DNA of 64,000 nucleotides from Atrichornis clamosus (Eukaryota; Chordata; Aves; Passeriformes; Menuridae), in contig WBMZ01009456.1 of the NCBI GenBank assembly GCA_013400975.1, positions 1 through 64,000 of the forward strand, read 5' to 3'. The notes under the pieces were generated by a model that saw only the letters and a list, made by a program, of their open reading frames with translations, had not been told where the DNA came from and searched no databases. Both the position numbers and the translations under genes were made by a program. This document shows, in pieces, positions 61,136 through 64,000 of the stretch. The first letter of the stretch is position 1; every line of letters begins with the position of its first letter.

Positions 61136-64000
61136 AGATACAAGTTATAAAAAGTTCAACTCAAACATGTTTTAATTATGAGTTGGTAAATGGCCATTTA
61201 TTTTCTAAGGCATAGTCTCCAGGATATGCTTGAAACTGTGAGTCACAGTAGCTGTCTGGAGTCAGAAGAGGACTTGAACATTTAGCTATCCATTAATCAT
61301 TTTATTTTAATTGATTGGGAAAAACCCGCAAGTATCTACACTGTGCATTTGCTTTCTCCAGCTCATAGACCCCTGCTTCAAACTAAGGGTGAGGAGCAAG
61401 GGAAAGATCCTTCTATCCAACAGATGTTGGGAAGCACAAGCAGATGGGCGATGAGCTACAGCACACTTGGGAGATTTTGGCAGGTGGTGGTCAGGCTGAG
61501 CTAGCAGGGCTTAATCACACTGCTCAGGAGGAATCCAGAGAGCACCTAAATGGAGGAACATACAACATTTTGAGTGGTGGAGTTAACCAGGGAAAAATAG
61601 GGAGAGTGATCACACACATTGACTGAAAGTATCTAGTGATGGGATGGATGGGTCTGTATCATCCTGAGAAGGGATAAGCTTCTCTAGGGTGCATTAGTCT
61701 AGAGAACAAAATGCTGAGAAAGGATTCTGGGAGAAAGCAGTTCAGCCAATTCAATCAAAGCTTGGACTTCTAAGAGTAGAACACTGCAGGACAGAGGCAA
61801 GGGAATATCTAAACCCCTGTGTGGACAAGGGCCTGCAACTGACATTTCCTCCTTTAATCCTCTAGAGGAGAAAATAACCCTCCATCAATACCAGATCCTG
61901 GCCATATTAAGGTATCGACCAGATTTCCTAGAATCCAAAAACCTCTTTGTAGTACAGCCACATTGTCTCTACCCTGAAAATGCAAGTTTACCTTGAAAGA
62001 ATGGGATATTTCTCAAACCTTTTAAAGAAAAACACAGTCACCAAGAGTCAGCTGTCATTGTAGAAAAATACAGAGAATGAGCAACCATTATTATCTTTGT
62101 CCTTATTACAGACTGCACTAGGAACATCACACTTGACCACGAAGTCCCAAAACAGTTGTAAAATATAACAGTATACTGCATAATTTTATAAGTTCCTAGT
62201 AACCATCCCACCTCCCCCTGCTGGATGCAGCTGGGATGGCTGAGGGCAGACCTAGAAAAGATCATATGTACTCTCCCTTACAGAGCTTTGACTGTCCAGC
62301 AATGCGATGACTTTTCAGATACATTCAAAGCTCTGTAGCAAGGGTTTGAAAATTCATCATTAGTCTAAGGCTACTAAGTTCATCAGTACAATGCCTATAG
62401 CGTAAGAAGAAGAAATGTAAAACATTAGAATTATATAGAGAGCTATTTGCTAAGATTTAATTAATTCCTTCAATTTTAACTACATGATGCTCTTCAAACT
62501 ACATGATTATTATATACTGATTCCCACATTATCATCAGAAGTATTAAAACTGAGGGTGCTTTATTTTTTTAATGGCTTTAGGCTTCATATTCTTAAAAAT
62601 GGCTTCTAGTGTTTGATTATGCTGCATTTCCTTCTTATTCATAGCTTGCATTCAAAATAAATAGCTGGGTTTTTTCTCTAAGCATCTCAAAAGCCACTAA
62701 GCAGTAGGTATTGGTAAGATGTTGATACCATTTCCAGTTTGTCTCAGCCAAGATCATAACCCAGTTATCTGTAGTCATCACTCACCACTGAAGCCAACTT
62801 GGCAGTTCTTCAGGGTTTCTATTGAAAAAGGACTCTAAAATAAATGAAATGGGATGCTGGGGAAAAAAACCCCGAAAAGAACACTCTGCAATTTTAACAG
62901 AGATAAAATCAACTTATTTACTCCTCACTCTTGAAGTGCAGCTGTAACTTCATCTTAGCAGCAGCTATCTTTATCTTATTTTTGAAGAGGCAAAAAAAGA
63001 GGTAGAGTTCTCATCACATTGTTTCTCTTTCTATTGTACAAATTTGAAATTCATTTGGCCTCCTCAAAACCAAAATAGAAATTACTTTGTAGAAGGAAGC
63101 ACTACAAGAAGAGGAGAAACTCTGGATTCATTTCAAGAGAATATTTCTGCATGAGTTTTCAAAATTTTTCAAATACTTTTCAGCCTTGATTTATTGAGGG
63201 AGGTAGAATTCTCCCTTATTACTGCAATAACTTTAATACTGGAAATAGTTGCCTTTTGATTATCATATCAACAAGACCTGCCTGATGAGTGAGGGCACGC
63301 ATTTGCTATCCAAACTTATTTCACAGCAATTGCCAGGAGCTCACCTGGGGCAGAAACTAATGTCTGACTTTTAGACACTGTTTTAGCATCAGAACTGTTT
63401 GACCAAGAAGAAAATGAGTTTTGCCTAAGTGTTACAGGCTTCCTGGAACTTGCTCTGATTTCACTTATGCTCAATGTCATGCTGACTTTGGGAAAGCACA
63501 GAATCCATGGAAGCACAGTACTTCTATGATTATGGTGAGAGAATGTGCTCCCTTTTCTTCCTTGCTCGGACTCTGCTCTATTACACCCATGTAAGCCCAG
63601 AGGCAGCTAACTGACAGCAGCCACAGGAATTAAAGCCTTTCTAGCAGATTATTTCTTTTCTTAAGACATCACAAATCACGTTTTCCAGTGCATCACTGGA
63701 ACATATTCCTAACCTTTACAGTGATTCCATTTCCACCCCACAACTATTTTATTTTTTCATAAAGGATTGAAAATGAGCCACTACCTCCATAGGTGGATAT
63801 TTTAGCTCTGGAATATGCAGATAGATGGGGCATACCTCTAACCAACAGATCACTGGAGAATCTCCAGGGTACGCTCAAGCCACGTGCCACATCCTGGAGA
63901 ACCACCTGAGAACAATGCCTGGCCTCCAAACCCACAGTCAAACACAGCAACCAAGACTTCAAAGAAACCTGTAGAACCTGGTAAAGAAATAATTAATTAA
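61136..64000. other. Unique-looking non-coding stretch, no gene seen
   Basis: The stretch 61330-61870 is slightly less AT-rich and I cannot assign it to any repeat family or gene. A 13-bp inverted repeat occupies 62279-62337. No open frame exceeds 75 codons, and no RNA gene or promoter was recognised up to the window end. Confidence 0.6.
62279..62337. repeat. 13-bp perfect inverted repeat, 33-base spacer
   Basis: tacagagctttga (62279-62291) and tcaaagctctgta (62325-62337) are perfect reverse complements. The whole unit is 59 bp. The flanks show no obvious target-site duplication, so a miniature DNA transposon is not supported. It may be a chance or decayed structure. Confidence 0.8.

Noticed and set aside
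1..64000. CRISPR array, phage or bacterial operon structure
   Set aside because: No regularly spaced repeats, no long same-strand gene runs, and the CR1 copies identify this as sauropsid, most likely avian, DNA.
1..64000. Endogenous retrovirus
   Set aside because: No paired LTRs, primer-binding site or gag/pol/env-like translation was recognised. Short decayed solo LTRs cannot be excluded without a repeat library.

Overview
This window reads as non-coding vertebrate DNA, most likely from a bird. The evidence is at least eight recognisable CR1 LINE fragments. Several end in the CR1 3' signature, a 'ccttccaac' type motif followed by degenerate ATTCTATGA octamers. The rest is AT-rich, unique-looking sequence with short poly(A)/(T) runs and small microsatellites. 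I recognised no bacterial or phage gene organisation, no CpG-island promoter, no tRNA or rRNA gene, and no ERV coding remnant. The window is either intergenic (gene-desert-like) or lies inside a large intron; the sequence alone cannot say which.

No protein-coding gene can be supported. The longest open frame is 168 codons (38990-39496, +). It has a low-complexity H/P/S/T-rich translation, a competing frame on the other strand, and no domain I recognise. All other open frames are about 140 codons or fewer, and many are created by CR1 sequence or homopolymer runs.

Layout: 1-600 is AT-rich. 600-905 looks like a very old L3/CR1-like LINE relic in antisense. 905-12 kb is unique sequence with two plus-strand CR1 tails (5572-5837 and 11713-12031), plus one ambiguous base (N at 6150) between a poly(A) run and a TA repeat. 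12-27.3 kb has no clear young repeat, but a second possible ancient LINE relic lies near 22.1-22.3 kb. A minus-strand CR1 sits at 27297-27446. From 27.4 to 51.2 kb, almost 24 kb, I found no CR1 at all; this stretch holds two relatively GC-richer islands near 31.7-32.2 kb and 39.0-39.5 kb. From 51.2 to 61.1 kb there are five CR1 copies in both orientations. 61.1-64 kb is unique sequence with a 13-bp perfect inverted repeat.

I see no new multi-gene system. The points most worth checking are the uneven CR1 distribution (a possible sign of constrained non-coding DNA in 27.4-51.2 kb), the ancient LINE relics, several perfect or near-perfect short hairpins, and a 47-bp-period local duplication.
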